This document shows positions 34,982 through 43,203 of a DNA stretch of 64,000 nucleotides, piece by piece. Position numbers and translations under genes: made by a program. Below the pieces are notes generated by a model. That model was not told where the DNA came from. It did no database searches and worked only from the letters and a program-made list of their open reading frames with translations. Position 1 is the first letter of the stretch. Each line of letters opens with the position of its first letter. The stretch lies in assembly GCA_963723965.1 (NCBI GenBank), contig CAVRSV010000006.1:1-64000 (forward strand). Direction: 5' to 3'. This stretch comes from JARRKC01 sp963723965. GTDB taxonomy: Bacteria; Acidobacteriota; UBA6911; RPQK01; JAPXNP01.

Positions 34982-35938
34982 ATGAGGAAAGAGTTCGGCA
35001 TCTTCGGCATCTTCATCCTGCTGTGTCTCATCCTGTCCGTGAGCAATCCCCGCTTCCTCAGTGTGGCCAACCTGCAGAATACGGCGCGCCTCGTCGGCAT
35101 CTTCGGGATCTTCAGCATCGGAATCGGGATCGTCATCATCACGCGCGGCATCGACCTCTCGGTGGGATCCGTCTTTGCTCTGCTCGGGGTCCTGATGAGC
35201 TTCATGCTGGTGAACTGGCACTGGCCCTGGCCGCTGGCAGTGCTGGCCGTGCTCCTGATCGGCTTCGCCATCGGAATCTTCCAGGGCTCTCTCATCGCAA
35301 AGCTGAAGATTCAGCCCTTCATCGTGACCCTGTGCGGACTGTTGCTTTTCCGTGGAATGGCCCGGTTCATTGCCAAGGACGCCACGGTGGGATTCGGATA
35401 CGCGGAAGGCTTCCAGTCGCTCCAATCGATGGCGACCGGCAACATTCTCGGAGTCCCCATGCCCTTCGTATTCCTCGTCGGGATCGGGACGCTGGCCTGG
35501 GTGTTCCTGCATCGGTCCGTATACGGGCGCTACCTGTTCGCCATCGGCCGCAACGAGGAGGCCTCCCGATACTCCGGGATCAACACCGACCGGGTCACCA
35601 TTCTGGCCTACGTCATCTCCGGCGTGCTGGCGAGCGTCTCCGGCATTCTCCTGGCCTTTTACACCAATGCCATCGCGCCCTCCTCTCACGGCAGCTTTTA
35701 TGAGCTCTACGGCATCGCGGCGGCAGTCCTGGGAGGTTGTTCACTGAACGGCGGAGAAGGATCGATCCTGGGGATCGTGATCGGGGCGGCGCTCTTGCAG
35801 GTTCTGCAAAACCTTGTCAATCTGTTGGGCATTCCCAGTTCCCTGAATTTCGCCGTCATGGGCACCGTGATTCTCATCGGCGTGATTGCCGACCGGTACT
35901 TGAAGAAGATGGCCGAGGGCCGCCGCTATGGATACTAG
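34982..35938 (+). CDS. Sugar ABC transporter permease (RbsC/AraH-like)
   Basis: 318 residues with about eight to ten transmembrane helices and the family signature GIGIVIITRGIDLSVGSVFALLGV and AAAVLGGCSLNGGEGSILGIVIGAALLQVLQN. It forms the membrane channel for the neighbouring binding protein and ATPase. The ATG has only a weak GGGGA upstream. The frame is open further back to an ATT at 34919 that follows AGGAG, so a slightly longer N-terminus starting at a rare codon is possible. The 82-bp gap to the GH51 gene is the largest in the operon's second half. The 3' end overlaps the glycyl radical enzyme gene by 11 nt. Confidence 0.94.
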   Translation: MRKEFGIFGIFILLCLILSVSNPRFLSVANLQNTARLVGIFGIFSIGIGIVIITRGIDLSVGSVFALLGVLMSFMLVNWHWPWPLAVLAVLLIGFAIGIFQGSLIAKLKIQPFIVTLCGLLLFRGMARFIAKDATVGFGYAEGFQSLQSMATGNILGVPMPFVFLVGIGTLAWVFLHRSVYGRYLFAIGRNEEASRYSGINTDRVTILAYVISGVLASVSGILLAFYTNAIAPSSHGSFYELYGIAAAVLGGCSLNGGEGSILGIVIGAALLQVLQNLVNLLGIPSSLNFAVMGTVILIGVIADRYLKKMAEGRRYGY

Positions 35939-38015
35939 ACTCGAGGGTCTGCGACAGCGCACTCGCCAGGGCACGCACAAGGGCCGCCGCCGGGCCGTCT
36001 CCGTCGACATCGCCAATGAATGCGCGGCGGAAGGGCTTTCCTGGGTGCGCAGTGCCGCCCGGCTGACCCGCAGGATGTGCGAAGCCGAAGCAGTGATCAT
36101 CGAGGACGACGAGCAGATCGTCTTCACTCGAACGCTCGGGCAGGTGCCGCCGGTTCCTGTCCCGGCGGACGTTCTGCCGCATCTGGAGGGGCGGATCTTC
36201 CACGAACTGGGGCCCATCAGCAACATCTGTGCCGACTGGGAGATGGTGCTCTCGCAGGGCCTCCTCCGTCGCCGAACGGTGGCGATGGAGACTCTGGCCC
36301 GACTGGAGGGGGATGGCGAGGCTGCGGAGTTCCTGACCGCGGCGATCGAGACCATTGATGCCGTACTGGACCTCGCGCGTCGCTACGCCCGCAGGGCCGA
36401 AGAACTGGGACGCCACGACCTGGTGGCCATCTTCGATCGTGTGCCGGCGTCTCCTCCGGCCACCTTTCACCAGGCACTCCAGTTCCTTCGCCTGGTTCAT
36501 GCCATTCTCTGGTTGAGTGGGCACTATCACGTGGGACTGGGTCGATTCGATCAGTACATGTGGCCTTACCTCGCGGCTGATCTGCAGGCCGGCCGATTGG
36601 ATTTGGCAGGGGCGGAGGAACTCCTGGCCGAGTTTTTCATTTCACTGAACCGGGACTCGGATCTCTATCCGGGAGTCCAACAGGGGGACAACGGTCAGAC
36701 CCTCATGCTTGGCGGAGTGACGAGAACCGGTGCGAGCGCCGTGAACCCGCTGACCTCACTGGCGCTTCGAGTCGCTCGCGAGGTGGCCATGATCGACCCC
36801 AAGATCAACCTCCGCATCTCGCAGGATACGGACCTGGCGCTCCTCGCGCTGGCGGCGGAACTGACGAAGCTTGGTCTGGGATTTCCCCAGTATTCCAACG
36901 ATGACGTCGTCATTCCGGCTCTCACCTCGCATGGGTACGCGCTGGAGGATGCGCGCGATTACACGGTCGCGGCATGCTGGGAGTTCATCATCCCCGGCAA
37001 GGGGATGGAGGTGGTCAATATCGGCGCCGTCTCCTTTCCCGCCGCCGTCGACGCGGCGATCCGCGATGTACTGCCCCGCAACGGGAGCTTCGATGAGATC
37101 CTTGCCACGACGGCCGATCGGATTCGGCGACAAACCGTCGCGCGGGTGGACGAATACCGCAGGCTCGTCCTGCCCCCCGCTCCCTTCTATTCCGTCTTGA
37201 TGGACGGCTGTCTCGAGACCGGCCGCGATCTGTCCACGGGGCTCCAATACAACAACTTCGGCCTCCACGGCGCCTGTTCTTCGAATGCCGCCGACGCGCT
37301 GGCCGCCGTCAAGAAGCATATCTACGACGAGGGCAAACTGGAGGCCCCCAGACTCCTTGCCGCCCTGGAGGATGATTTCGCGCAAGACGAGCCGCTCAGA
37401 CGGCTGCTGATGGAAAGCGAGTTCAAGGTCGGGAACCACGTAGACGGCGTCGATGCACTTCTGGTCCGCCTTTTCGACATGTTCGCCGATGCGTGCGAAG
37501 CGGTCGGGGACAACGGGCGGGGAGGCCGCATCCGGCCCGGATCGGGCTCGGCCATGTACTACGTCTGGCTGGCAAGGGGCAGGAACGGGATGCGCGAGCC
37601 GGTCGTCGGGGCGACGGCCGATGGACGAAGGGCGGGAGACTACTTTGCCGCCAACCTGGCTCCGTCGCCCGGCGCGAGGGTCCGGGGCCCGATCAGCGTC
37701 CTGCAGAGCTTCAGCAAGATCGACTATGCTCGGATCTGCAACGGTGGGCCCATCACGATCGAGCTCTCCGACTCCGTCTTCCGGAACGAGGAAAGTGTCA
37801 ACAAGGTGGCCCGGCTCATCCGGACCTTTGCCCGTCTGGGCTGTCAGCAACTGCAGCTCAACACGCTCAACATCGAGACTCTAGAGGATGCCAGGGAGCA
37901 TCCGGAGAACCACCGAAATCTGATCGTCCGGGTCTGGGGATGGAGCGGGTACTTCTGCGAGCTCGATAAGGAGTACCAGGACCACGTCATCTCCCGCCAC
38001 ATGCATCTCGTATGA
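35928..38015 (+). CDS. Glycyl radical enzyme of unknown substrate (PFL/dehydratase superfamily)
   Basis: 695 residues, shorter than most glycyl radical enzymes (about 780-840). The C-terminal glycyl loop is RVWGWSGYFCELDKEYQDHVISRH with the radical-bearing Gly671. The thiyl site is ARDYTVAACWEFIIPGKG with Cys350 and Glu352. Dehydratase-type members use a Cys-x-Glu pair in a GCVEP context; here Gly, Val and Pro are replaced by Ala, Trp and Phe, pointing to an altered pocket. PFL would show Cys-Cys. The start lies inside the permease gene (11-nt overlap) and the end overlaps the activase (ATGA), so it is made with the pentose transporter. The likely reaction is radical elimination, perhaps dehydration, on a sugar-derived polyol; this is inference. 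Strictly anaerobic when active. Confidence 0.9.
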   Translation: MDTRLEGLRQRTRQGTHKGRRRAVSVDIANECAAEGLSWVRSAARLTRRMCEAEAVIIEDDEQIVFTRTLGQVPPVPVPADVLPHLEGRIFHELGPISNICADWEMVLSQGLLRRRTVAMETLARLEGDGEAAEFLTAAIETIDAVLDLARRYARRAEELGRHDLVAIFDRVPASPPATFHQALQFLRLVHAILWLSGHYHVGLGRFDQYMWPYLAADLQAGRLDLAGAEELLAEFFISLNRDSDLYPGVQQGDNGQTLMLGGVTRTGASAVNPLTSLALRVAREVAMIDPKINLRISQDTDLALLALAAELTKLGLGFPQYSNDDVVIPALTSHGYALEDARDYTVAACWEFIIPGKGMEVVNIGAVSFPAAVDAAIRDVLPRNGSFDEILATTADRIRRQTVARVDEYRRLVLPPAPFYSVLMDGCLETGRDLSTGLQYNNFGLHGACSSNAADALAAVKKHIYDEGKLEAPRLLAALEDDFAQDEPLRRLLMESEFKVGNHVDGVDALLVRLFDMFADACEAVGDNGRGGRIRPGSGSAMYYVWLARGRNGMREPVVGATADGRRAGDYFAANLAPSPGARVRGPISVLQSFSKIDYARICNGGPITIELSDSVFRNEESVNKVARLIRTFARLGCQQLQLNTLNIETLEDAREHPENHRNLIVRVWGWSGYFCELDKEYQDHVISRHMHLV

Positions 38016-38776
38016 CGAATTCGGGAGTGGTCTTCGACATCAAGGAGTTCGCCATTCACGACGGCCCCGGAATCCGGACCACGGTGTTCCTGAAGGGGTG
38101 CCCGCTCCGTTGCCGGTGGTGCCACAACCCGGAAGGACTCGTCCCCGGGCCGCAGGAGATGCTGTCCCCTTCCGGGAAGCGCGTGGCCGGCCGCAGATAT
38201 ACCCCACCCGAACTCGCCGCCGTGATCAGCCGGCAGGCGGACATCCTGAGGATGAATGACGGCGGCGTCACCTTCTCGGGCGGCGAACCACTGTTCCAGG
38301 CGGCCTTCGTCTCGGACGTCATCGATCGCCTCGGCGGTCTGCACGTCCTGCTGGATACGTCCGGTTACGGATCGAGCGAAGACTTCGATCGGCTCGCCGC
38401 CAAGTCGGATCTGGTCTACTTCGATCTCAAGCTCCTGGATCCCGGGGCTCACCGGTCCTGGACCGGCTCCGACAACGGACCGATCCTCCGGAATCTGCAA
38501 GCGCTCTGCGAGAAGGGCTCGCCTCCCTTCGTCATCCGGGTGCCCCTCATCCCGGCGGTCACGGACACGGAGCAGAATCTGACCGAGATTGCCGAGACGG
38601 TTCGCCGGCTCGAGCGGCCACCTCTCCGCGTGGACTTGCTGCCCTACAACAGGGCGGCCGGAGGCAAGTACCGGGCCTGTGGCATGCGATTCGACCCTGG
38701 CTTCGACGAAAAGCGTGAGTCGCACATCGATTTGAATATCTTCGAAGAGCGTGGAATTCCGGTCGTGTTGAACTGA
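38012..38776 (+). CDS. Glycyl radical enzyme activase (radical SAM, PflA-like)
   Basis: 254 residues. FAIHDGPGIRTTVFLKGCPLRCRWCHNPE contains the radical-SAM cluster CxxxCxxC (Cys30, Cys34, Cys37). VTFSGGEPLF is the SAM-binding GGE motif. DTSGYGSSEDF and YFDLKLLDPGAHRSWTG are activase hallmarks. The insert with extra ferredoxin-type cysteines seen in dehydratase activases is missing, so it is the short PflA-type form. It cleaves SAM to abstract hydrogen from Gly671 of the upstream enzyme. Its ATG overlaps that gene's stop codon, which supports a dedicated pair. It is the last gene of the operon. Confidence 0.94.
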   Translation: MTNSGVVFDIKEFAIHDGPGIRTTVFLKGCPLRCRWCHNPEGLVPGPQEMLSPSGKRVAGRRYTPPELAAVISRQADILRMNDGGVTFSGGEPLFQAAFVSDVIDRLGGLHVLLDTSGYGSSEDFDRLAAKSDLVYFDLKLLDPGAHRSWTGSDNGPILRNLQALCEKGSPPFVIRVPLIPAVTDTEQNLTEIAETVRRLERPPLRVDLLPYNRAAGGKYRACGMRFDPGFDEKRESHIDLNIFEERGIPVVLN

Positions 38777-38880
38777 CAGACCGGGAACTGCCCCAGGGGA
38801 AGGACCCGGCAGGGACGACCGAAGCGAAATCCGAAGGAAACGGGCCCGTTTGCCCGGCACCCAGTCTTTCGGATATGTGC

Positions 38881-38908
38881 TTGACTGGGTACGGGGAGAC
38901 CATACAAT
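38881..38908 (+). promoter_or_regulatory. Sigma70-like promoter of the dead MBL-fold gene
   Basis: TTGACT (38881-38886), a 16-nt spacer and TACAAT (38903-38908) match sigma70 elements well. CGGAGG at about 38914 and an ATG at 38926 follow directly. The signals look intact although the gene behind them is broken; transcription could continue into the LmbE-type gene. Confidence 0.5.
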
Positions 38909-38925
38909 TCAAACGGAGGTAGGCC

Positions 38926-39149
38926 ATGAAATTCCGCATATCACCCGCATGGTGGCCGGCCTTGGCTTGCGGCTTCCCCGGTCATGGTTCCCTGGTTATG
39001 AGATCCGGAACCGGCACTTCCAGCATGACCGCGTCCGAGCGGCGGGACTCAACCAAAGGCGTTCGGACGAAGCCTCGCTGCTGGAGCTGCCGGAACTCGA
39101 CTACCTGGAACTCACGGTGCAGGTGGACTGGAGGACTCGGGACCTCTGA
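38926..39149 (+). pseudogene. N-terminal remnant of an MBL-fold metallo-hydrolase-like gene
   Basis: A strong Shine-Dalgarno and ATG open MKFRISPAWWPALA. The expected continuation appears in a second frame (LAASPVMVPWL) and then a third (EIRNRHFQHDRVRAAGLNQR ... ELPELDYLELTVQVDWRTRDL), which ends at TGA 39149. The three pieces in order match the N-terminus of a family of membrane-anchored MBL-fold proteins that I recall starting MKF.I.P.WWP and continuing to LPELEFLELTVLVE. The metal-binding domain itself is gone. So the gene carries at least two frameshifts and is truncated. Confidence 0.6.
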
Positions 39150-39183
39150 ATCCGAGTAAGTTTGATTCGACGAGGAGAAGCGA

Positions 39184-39930
39184 ATGACTGCAATCAGCCG
39201 AAGGGACGCTCTCAGGACCGGTGCGGCGGCGTTGGGACTGCCGATGCTGCAGTCGACCGGGGACGGCGAAGACCCAAAGAAACTCCGTGTGGTCGTGGTC
39301 GGGGCTCATCCGGATGACCCCGAAAGCGGATGCGGAGGAACGGCCGCCCTCTACAGCAATCTGGGTCACACGGTGATTCTGCTGTATCTGACGCGCGGAG
39401 AAGCCGGGATCGCCGGGACTGCTCCGAAGAAGGCCGCGGAGATTCGTACGCTCGAAGCGGAGATGGCCGGCAAGATCCTCGGCGCGCAACCTCGCTTTGC
39501 GGGACAGATCGACGGAGCGACAGAGGTGACGTCACGCCGCTACGAGGAGTTCCGGAAGATCCTCGCCGGCGAACAGCCCGATCTGGTCTTCGCCCACTGG
39601 CCGATCGACAGCCACCGGGACCACCGGGCCGCTTCGCTGCTGGTCTTCGACGCCTGGCTGGCTTTGGAGCGCTCGTTCCAGCTCTACTACTTCGAAGTCC
39701 TGACGGGCGCCCAGACGTCGTCCTTCTCTCCCACCCACTATGTCGACATCGGGCCCACGGAAAGCCTCAAGAGAGAAGCCTGCCATGCGCACAGGAGCCA
39801 GAATCCGGACGAGTTCTACGCCGATCACGCGGCGATGAACCGCTTCCGTGGAATGGAGTACGGCTGCCGCTATGCGGAGGCCTTCGTCCGCCACGGCCAG
39901 AATCGCCCCGCAACGGGAGCGCCCGTCTGA
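39184..39930 (+). CDS. PIG-L/LmbE-type deacetylase, Tat-like signal
   Basis: 248 residues. GAGGAG precedes the ATG. The N-terminus (ISRRDALRTGAAALGLPML) resembles a Tat signal. The zinc site of the family is present: AHPDDPE near residue 38-44 and HRDH in WPIDSHRDHRAAS. Family enzymes remove acetyl groups from N-acetylglucosamine-containing glycolipids, mycothiol precursors or similar amino-sugars; this one's substrate is unknown. It starts 34 bp after the MBL-fold remnant and is followed by a convergent gene. Confidence 0.9.
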   Translation: MTAISRRDALRTGAAALGLPMLQSTGDGEDPKKLRVVVVGAHPDDPESGCGGTAALYSNLGHTVILLYLTRGEAGIAGTAPKKAAEIRTLEAEMAGKILGAQPRFAGQIDGATEVTSRRYEEFRKILAGEQPDLVFAHWPIDSHRDHRAASLLVFDAWLALERSFQLYYFEVLTGAQTSSFSPTHYVDIGPTESLKREACHAHRSQNPDEFYADHAAMNRFRGMEYGCRYAEAFVRHGQNRPATGAPV

Positions 39931-39953
39931 TCGGTATCCCCGGTCCTCAGATC

Positions 39954-40682
39954 CTATTGGACGAGGGATTTGATCTCGGCGGGCAACTCGAACTTCTCCG
40001 GTCCGATTTCCGTGTTGAATTCGACGCTGTCAACGGTCACTGCGAATCCGAACTGGCCTGCCATCATGTTCATCTTGAAGGGGACCTTCACGCCGTCGAT
40101 CGTCCGGTAGTCGGAGAAATTCGCCTGAACCGACTGTCCCCCCAACGTCTGTTCCATTCGAGCGATCAGATTCGTTCCCTTGTCGATGAAGAAGGAGACC
40201 TTGGCGCCGTCGGCGTCGGTCAGGACGAGCTTCGTGCAGGCCTGCCCCTCAACGGTGGCATCTTCCCCGACTTCCGCCTGTGTGAAGTTCTGCTTCCAGT
40301 TGAGGAGGGGTTCGATTCGGGCGTTGCGAAGGTAAGCCGAACGTTCTGCGCCGGTGACGACCCGCGGCCCCGCCATGGGATTGATCTCCCAGGCGATGTT
40401 CCCGTTGACGCCCCTCAAGGCCGCCGGGAAGTCCGTGAAATTGGTCCGGGACAGATACATGTCCGGTTCCGTGAGGTACTCCTCCATCGAAGCGGAAATG
40501 CCCATGTCAGGCATATCGAAGCGGGCCTTGAGCACCCGTGAATGGAGCTGTTCCAGCTTGGCGCGGCCACCCATCGCCTCCAGATAGCGATTGATGACCG
40601 TGTCCGCATCTTCACCGGCGAAAACGCTTTGGAACAGACACAGAGTCAAAGGCAACAATGCTGCCACGATTGATTTCCTCAT
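39954..40682 (-). CDS. Secreted LolA-like-fold protein
   Basis: 242 residues from ATG 40682 (AAAGGA 5 nt upstream); the frame extends further but that part looks untranslated. A Sec signal (MRKSIVAALLPLTLCLFQSVFA) precedes DADTVINRYLEAMGGRAKLEQLHS, a start shared by many acidobacterial outer-membrane-lipoprotein-sorting-like proteins. The remaining strands (FSDYRTIDGVKVPFKMNMMAG) fit a half-barrel fold. Such proteins are thought to bind lipids or lipoproteins in the periplasm; this one has no known role. Confidence 0.8.
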   Translation of the reverse strand: MRKSIVAALLPLTLCLFQSVFAGEDADTVINRYLEAMGGRAKLEQLHSRVLKARFDMPDMGISASMEEYLTEPDMYLSRTNFTDFPAALRGVNGNIAWEINPMAGPRVVTGAERSAYLRNARIEPLLNWKQNFTQAEVGEDATVEGQACTKLVLTDADGAKVSFFIDKGTNLIARMEQTLGGQSVQANFSDYRTIDGVKVPFKMNMMAGQFGFAVTVDSVEFNTEIGPEKFELPAEIKSLVQ

Positions 40683-40937
40683 CGTCCTTTCCCTTTGCTC
40701 GAGTTCGCGAACCGACGACGGCAGTGCAAGTCTGAAAACTGCGCCTTTCCCGTGCAACTGTCAATGCCTGCGTATGACTGCGTATGACTCTGTCCCTTCC
40801 GGTCCTCCCTTCCGGTCCTTCTCGAAAGGCTTGCGTTCTGCTCTAATTCCCCTTGTCTTGAGGACACCGGACCCAAGACCCGGACGCCCACCTCCATGCG
40901 TGTCTGGTGAGGGTCGGATCATCGATTGGGAGGGATC
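40683..40937. other. Intergenic region between divergent genes
   Basis: 255 bp between the LolA-like gene (minus) and the ThuA-like gene (plus). It holds a direct repeat, TGCGTATGAC twice in tandem near 40771-40791, but no convincing promoter pair or RNA was recognised. Confidence 0.4.
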
Positions 40938-42023
40938 ATGCTCAAATCACTCGCTGCCGCGCTGGTTTTCGGGATCGCCGTTCTCGCCGCAGTTCCTGGG
41001 ACTCAGGACCGGCGCGCGGAGGATCCATGGGTGGAGTACGTCGGCGGAGCAGGCCCGGGAGAGGGCCGCCACATCGTCCTGGTCTCGGGAGACGAGGAGT
41101 ATCGCTCGGAAGAGGCGCTTCCTCAGCTCGGCAAGATTCTCGCCCGGCAGCACGGGTTCCGCTGCACCGTGCTCTTCGCGATTGACCCGAAAACCGGCTG
41201 CATCGATCCCAACGTCCAGGACAACATCCCGGGGCTCGACGCCCTCGACACGGCGGATCTGATGATCCTGTTCACCCGCTACCGTAGCCTTCCCGATTCC
41301 CAGATGGACTCGATCGACCGGTATCTGAAGAGAGGCGGGCCGGTGATGGGCATCCGGACGGCGACCCATGCCTTCCGCTTCGATCCCTCAAGTCGGTGGA
41401 GTCGCTACAGCAATGATTATGCCGGTGACCTGACGGAATGGACGGGCGGTTTTGGCCGGTTGGTTCTGGGAGAGAAGTGGATCCGGCATCACGGCGAGCA
41501 CAAGCAGGAGAGCACCTTCGGCATCATCGCTGCAGACGCCCGCGAACACCCGATCGTCCGGGGACTCCGGGATCGGGACATCTGGGGTCCCACCGACGTT
41601 TACGCGGTACGAATCCCCTTGCCCGGAGACAGCCGCCCGTTGGTCTTGGGAGAAGTCATCCGACGCCGCGGCGCCTACGACGAGAACGATCCCTTCTACG
41701 GAATGCGCCCGGACGACGGACCTCCCGACGGGGAAAAGAACAGCCCCATGATGCCCATCGCCTGGACGAAGTCCTACCGTGTGCCCGGCGGTCAAACAGG
41801 CCGCGCCTTCGCCTCAACCATTGGCGCCTCGACGGATCTCGCGTCCGAGGGAACCCGCCGCCTGCTGGTCAACGCGGTCTACTGGTGTCTTGGCATGGAG
41901 GACGAGATCCCGGCGGGCGGCACCCGGGTCGATCTCGTCGGCCCGTACCCGTTCACCCGCTTCGAGTTTCGCGATGACGAGTACTGGCGCGGCAGGGGGA
42001 TGAAACCAGCGGATTACCGCTGA
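40938..42023 (+). CDS. Secreted ThuA-like protein
   Basis: 361 residues from ATG 40938, which has GGGAGGG 5 nt upstream. Sec signal (MLKSLAAALVFGIAVLAAVPGTQ). The body is a class I glutamine-amidotransferase-like ThuA fold: HIVLVSGDEEYRSEEALPQLGKILA, DALDTADLMILFTRYRSLPD, RGGPVMGIRTATHAF. ThuA proteins are linked to trehalose or other disaccharide use but lack a proven reaction; exported versions are common in Planctomycetota and Acidobacteriota. Its 3' end overlaps the convergent gene by 10 nt. Confidence 0.88.
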   Translation: MLKSLAAALVFGIAVLAAVPGTQDRRAEDPWVEYVGGAGPGEGRHIVLVSGDEEYRSEEALPQLGKILARQHGFRCTVLFAIDPKTGCIDPNVQDNIPGLDALDTADLMILFTRYRSLPDSQMDSIDRYLKRGGPVMGIRTATHAFRFDPSSRWSRYSNDYAGDLTEWTGGFGRLVLGEKWIRHHGEHKQESTFGIIAADAREHPIVRGLRDRDIWGPTDVYAVRIPLPGDSRPLVLGEVIRRRGAYDENDPFYGMRPDDGPPDGEKNSPMMPIAWTKSYRVPGGQTGRAFASTIGASTDLASEGTRRLLVNAVYWCLGMEDEIPAGGTRVDLVGPYPFTRFEFRDDEYWRGRGMKPADYR

Positions 42024-42829
42024 GGCTCCTCGACGTCGCCGTACTTGATCGACGCTCCGACTTCGAATTTCTTGTAGTTCGTGTAGTTGATGTACTGGCG
42101 CACATGCACCCGGTTGAATCCGCCGCCACCACCACCGAAGATTCCGCCGATGCCGAAATGGCTGCCGAACGTGAGAACGTCGTCGGCCTTGGTCCAGGTC
42201 GGGAACCAGTACTTGCCGTCGATCTGCTGACGGACCGTTTCGAATTTGGGGAACTTGTTGTTGCCCAGATCGGGCACGATCTTGCCGCGCGTCATGACGA
42301 TCTGCAGGTCCTCGTCGTCCACCCAGATCCGTCCCCGGAAATAACGCCGGCCCGGCTCGATTTCTCGGGGATCCACGTCGAAGACATAGGTGTCGAGCTC
42401 GTCGACCCGTTCTTTGCCGACATAGTCGATCTTGTAGCGAGGCAGTTCCTCCGCCGTCAGAACGAAGGGCTGCATTCCGGTCGCGTCGGTCAGGTCCTGC
42501 TCGGTGACCTGAACCGAGACGATCTCTCCCTGGTCGGAGACGACGCGGGTCTTGCGCTCTCCGTCGTTGGTGAAATAGACGTCGATGGTCAGATCGCGCT
42601 GCTCCTGAGGATCACCTTTCTCGTTGATCACCTGAAACCGGATCTGCTCGGTGTAGGTGTAGTGCGACCAGACCTCGCGGAAGCGGGATTCCTTGGCAGC
42701 GAATTCCCGGATGATCTCATCGGGCTGGACCGCGGTCGGATCGGAAGAGCGCGCCAACAACGGTGACCCGCCGAGTATCAACAGGAACAGGACCATGCGC
42801 AAACGAGGGAGTAGGGTCATCTGTCTCAT
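42014..42829 (-). CDS. Secreted protein of unknown function (acidobacterial type)
   Basis: 271 residues with a Sec signal (LPRLRMVLFLLILGGSPLLA). The mature protein (IIREFAAKESRFREVWSHYTYTEQI ... GRIWVDDEDLQIVMTRGKIVPD ... YWFPTWTKADD) is beta-rich and resembles LolA/outer-membrane-lipoprotein-sorting-like domains. A Gly-rich stretch (IGGIFGGGGGGF) precedes the C-terminal strand region. I know of no assigned function. A copy of the ~80-bp dispersed repeat lies 30 bp upstream of the start, in place of a visible promoter. Confidence 0.75.
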   Translation of the reverse strand: MRQMTLLPRLRMVLFLLILGGSPLLARSSDPTAVQPDEIIREFAAKESRFREVWSHYTYTEQIRFQVINEKGDPQEQRDLTIDVYFTNDGERKTRVVSDQGEIVSVQVTEQDLTDATGMQPFVLTAEELPRYKIDYVGKERVDELDTYVFDVDPREIEPGRRYFRGRIWVDDEDLQIVMTRGKIVPDLGNNKFPKFETVRQQIDGKYWFPTWTKADDVLTFGSHFGIGGIFGGGGGGFNRVHVRQYINYTNYKKFEVGASIKYGDVEEPQR

Positions 42830-42858
42830 AGATGAGATCCGGTGACCGAAAGTTCTGC

Positions 42859-42937
42859 GAAATAGGTGACACGCACGTAATTCGATCGTAAGTGCCCGCG
42901 AATAAAGTATTCACAGTCAGGTCTGGCACCTATTTCC
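42859..42937. repeat. Dispersed ~80-bp inverted-ended repeat, copy A
   Basis: Begins GAAATAGGTGACACGCAC and ends GTCTGGCACCTATTTCC; the ends are imperfect inverted repeats of each other (GGAAATAGGTG). The interior holds AATTCGATCGTAAGTG. Close copies are at 53242-53320, 60846-60920 and, inverted, 61081-61157. All four are intergenic. It has no coding capacity and resembles a MITE or REP-type element mobilised in trans. Confidence 0.8.
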
Positions 42938-43175
42938 AGGTTGCGGCAGAAACCGATGCCGGGAACGAATGGTCAATGAGGCCCTTGAGGAGGAGCCTCC
43001 CAGTCCGTATCGGGCGGTAGGCCTGGGCAATCCACGCCCGCACCCGGTGTCCGTCCTCGTGCCGAGCGACGGTGACTGGTTGAGTCCTCCTCCGACCGGG
43101 AATCCTGCGACGGCTTCTCCCGGTGATGCGAATTCAGCGCGCGTGCAGGGTCGAGAGAGTCCACCCCTGCCCCCA

Positions 43176-43197
43176 GGGCAACCGTGACGGTTGTCCC
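43176..43197. repeat. REP-like palindrome behind the Gfo/Idh/MocA gene
   Basis: GGGCAACCGT and ACGGTTGTCCC form a hairpin with a one-base bulge. The GGTTGTCC arm matches the palindromes at 2572-2592 and 5398/6734. It lies just past the 3' end of the minus-strand gene at 43204; no T-run. Confidence 0.45.
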
Positions 43198-43203
43198 AGG
43201 TTG

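Noticed and set aside
38777..38880. Terminator behind the activase gene
   Set aside because: Only short imperfect GC arms (CGGGCCCG) and no T-run were found.
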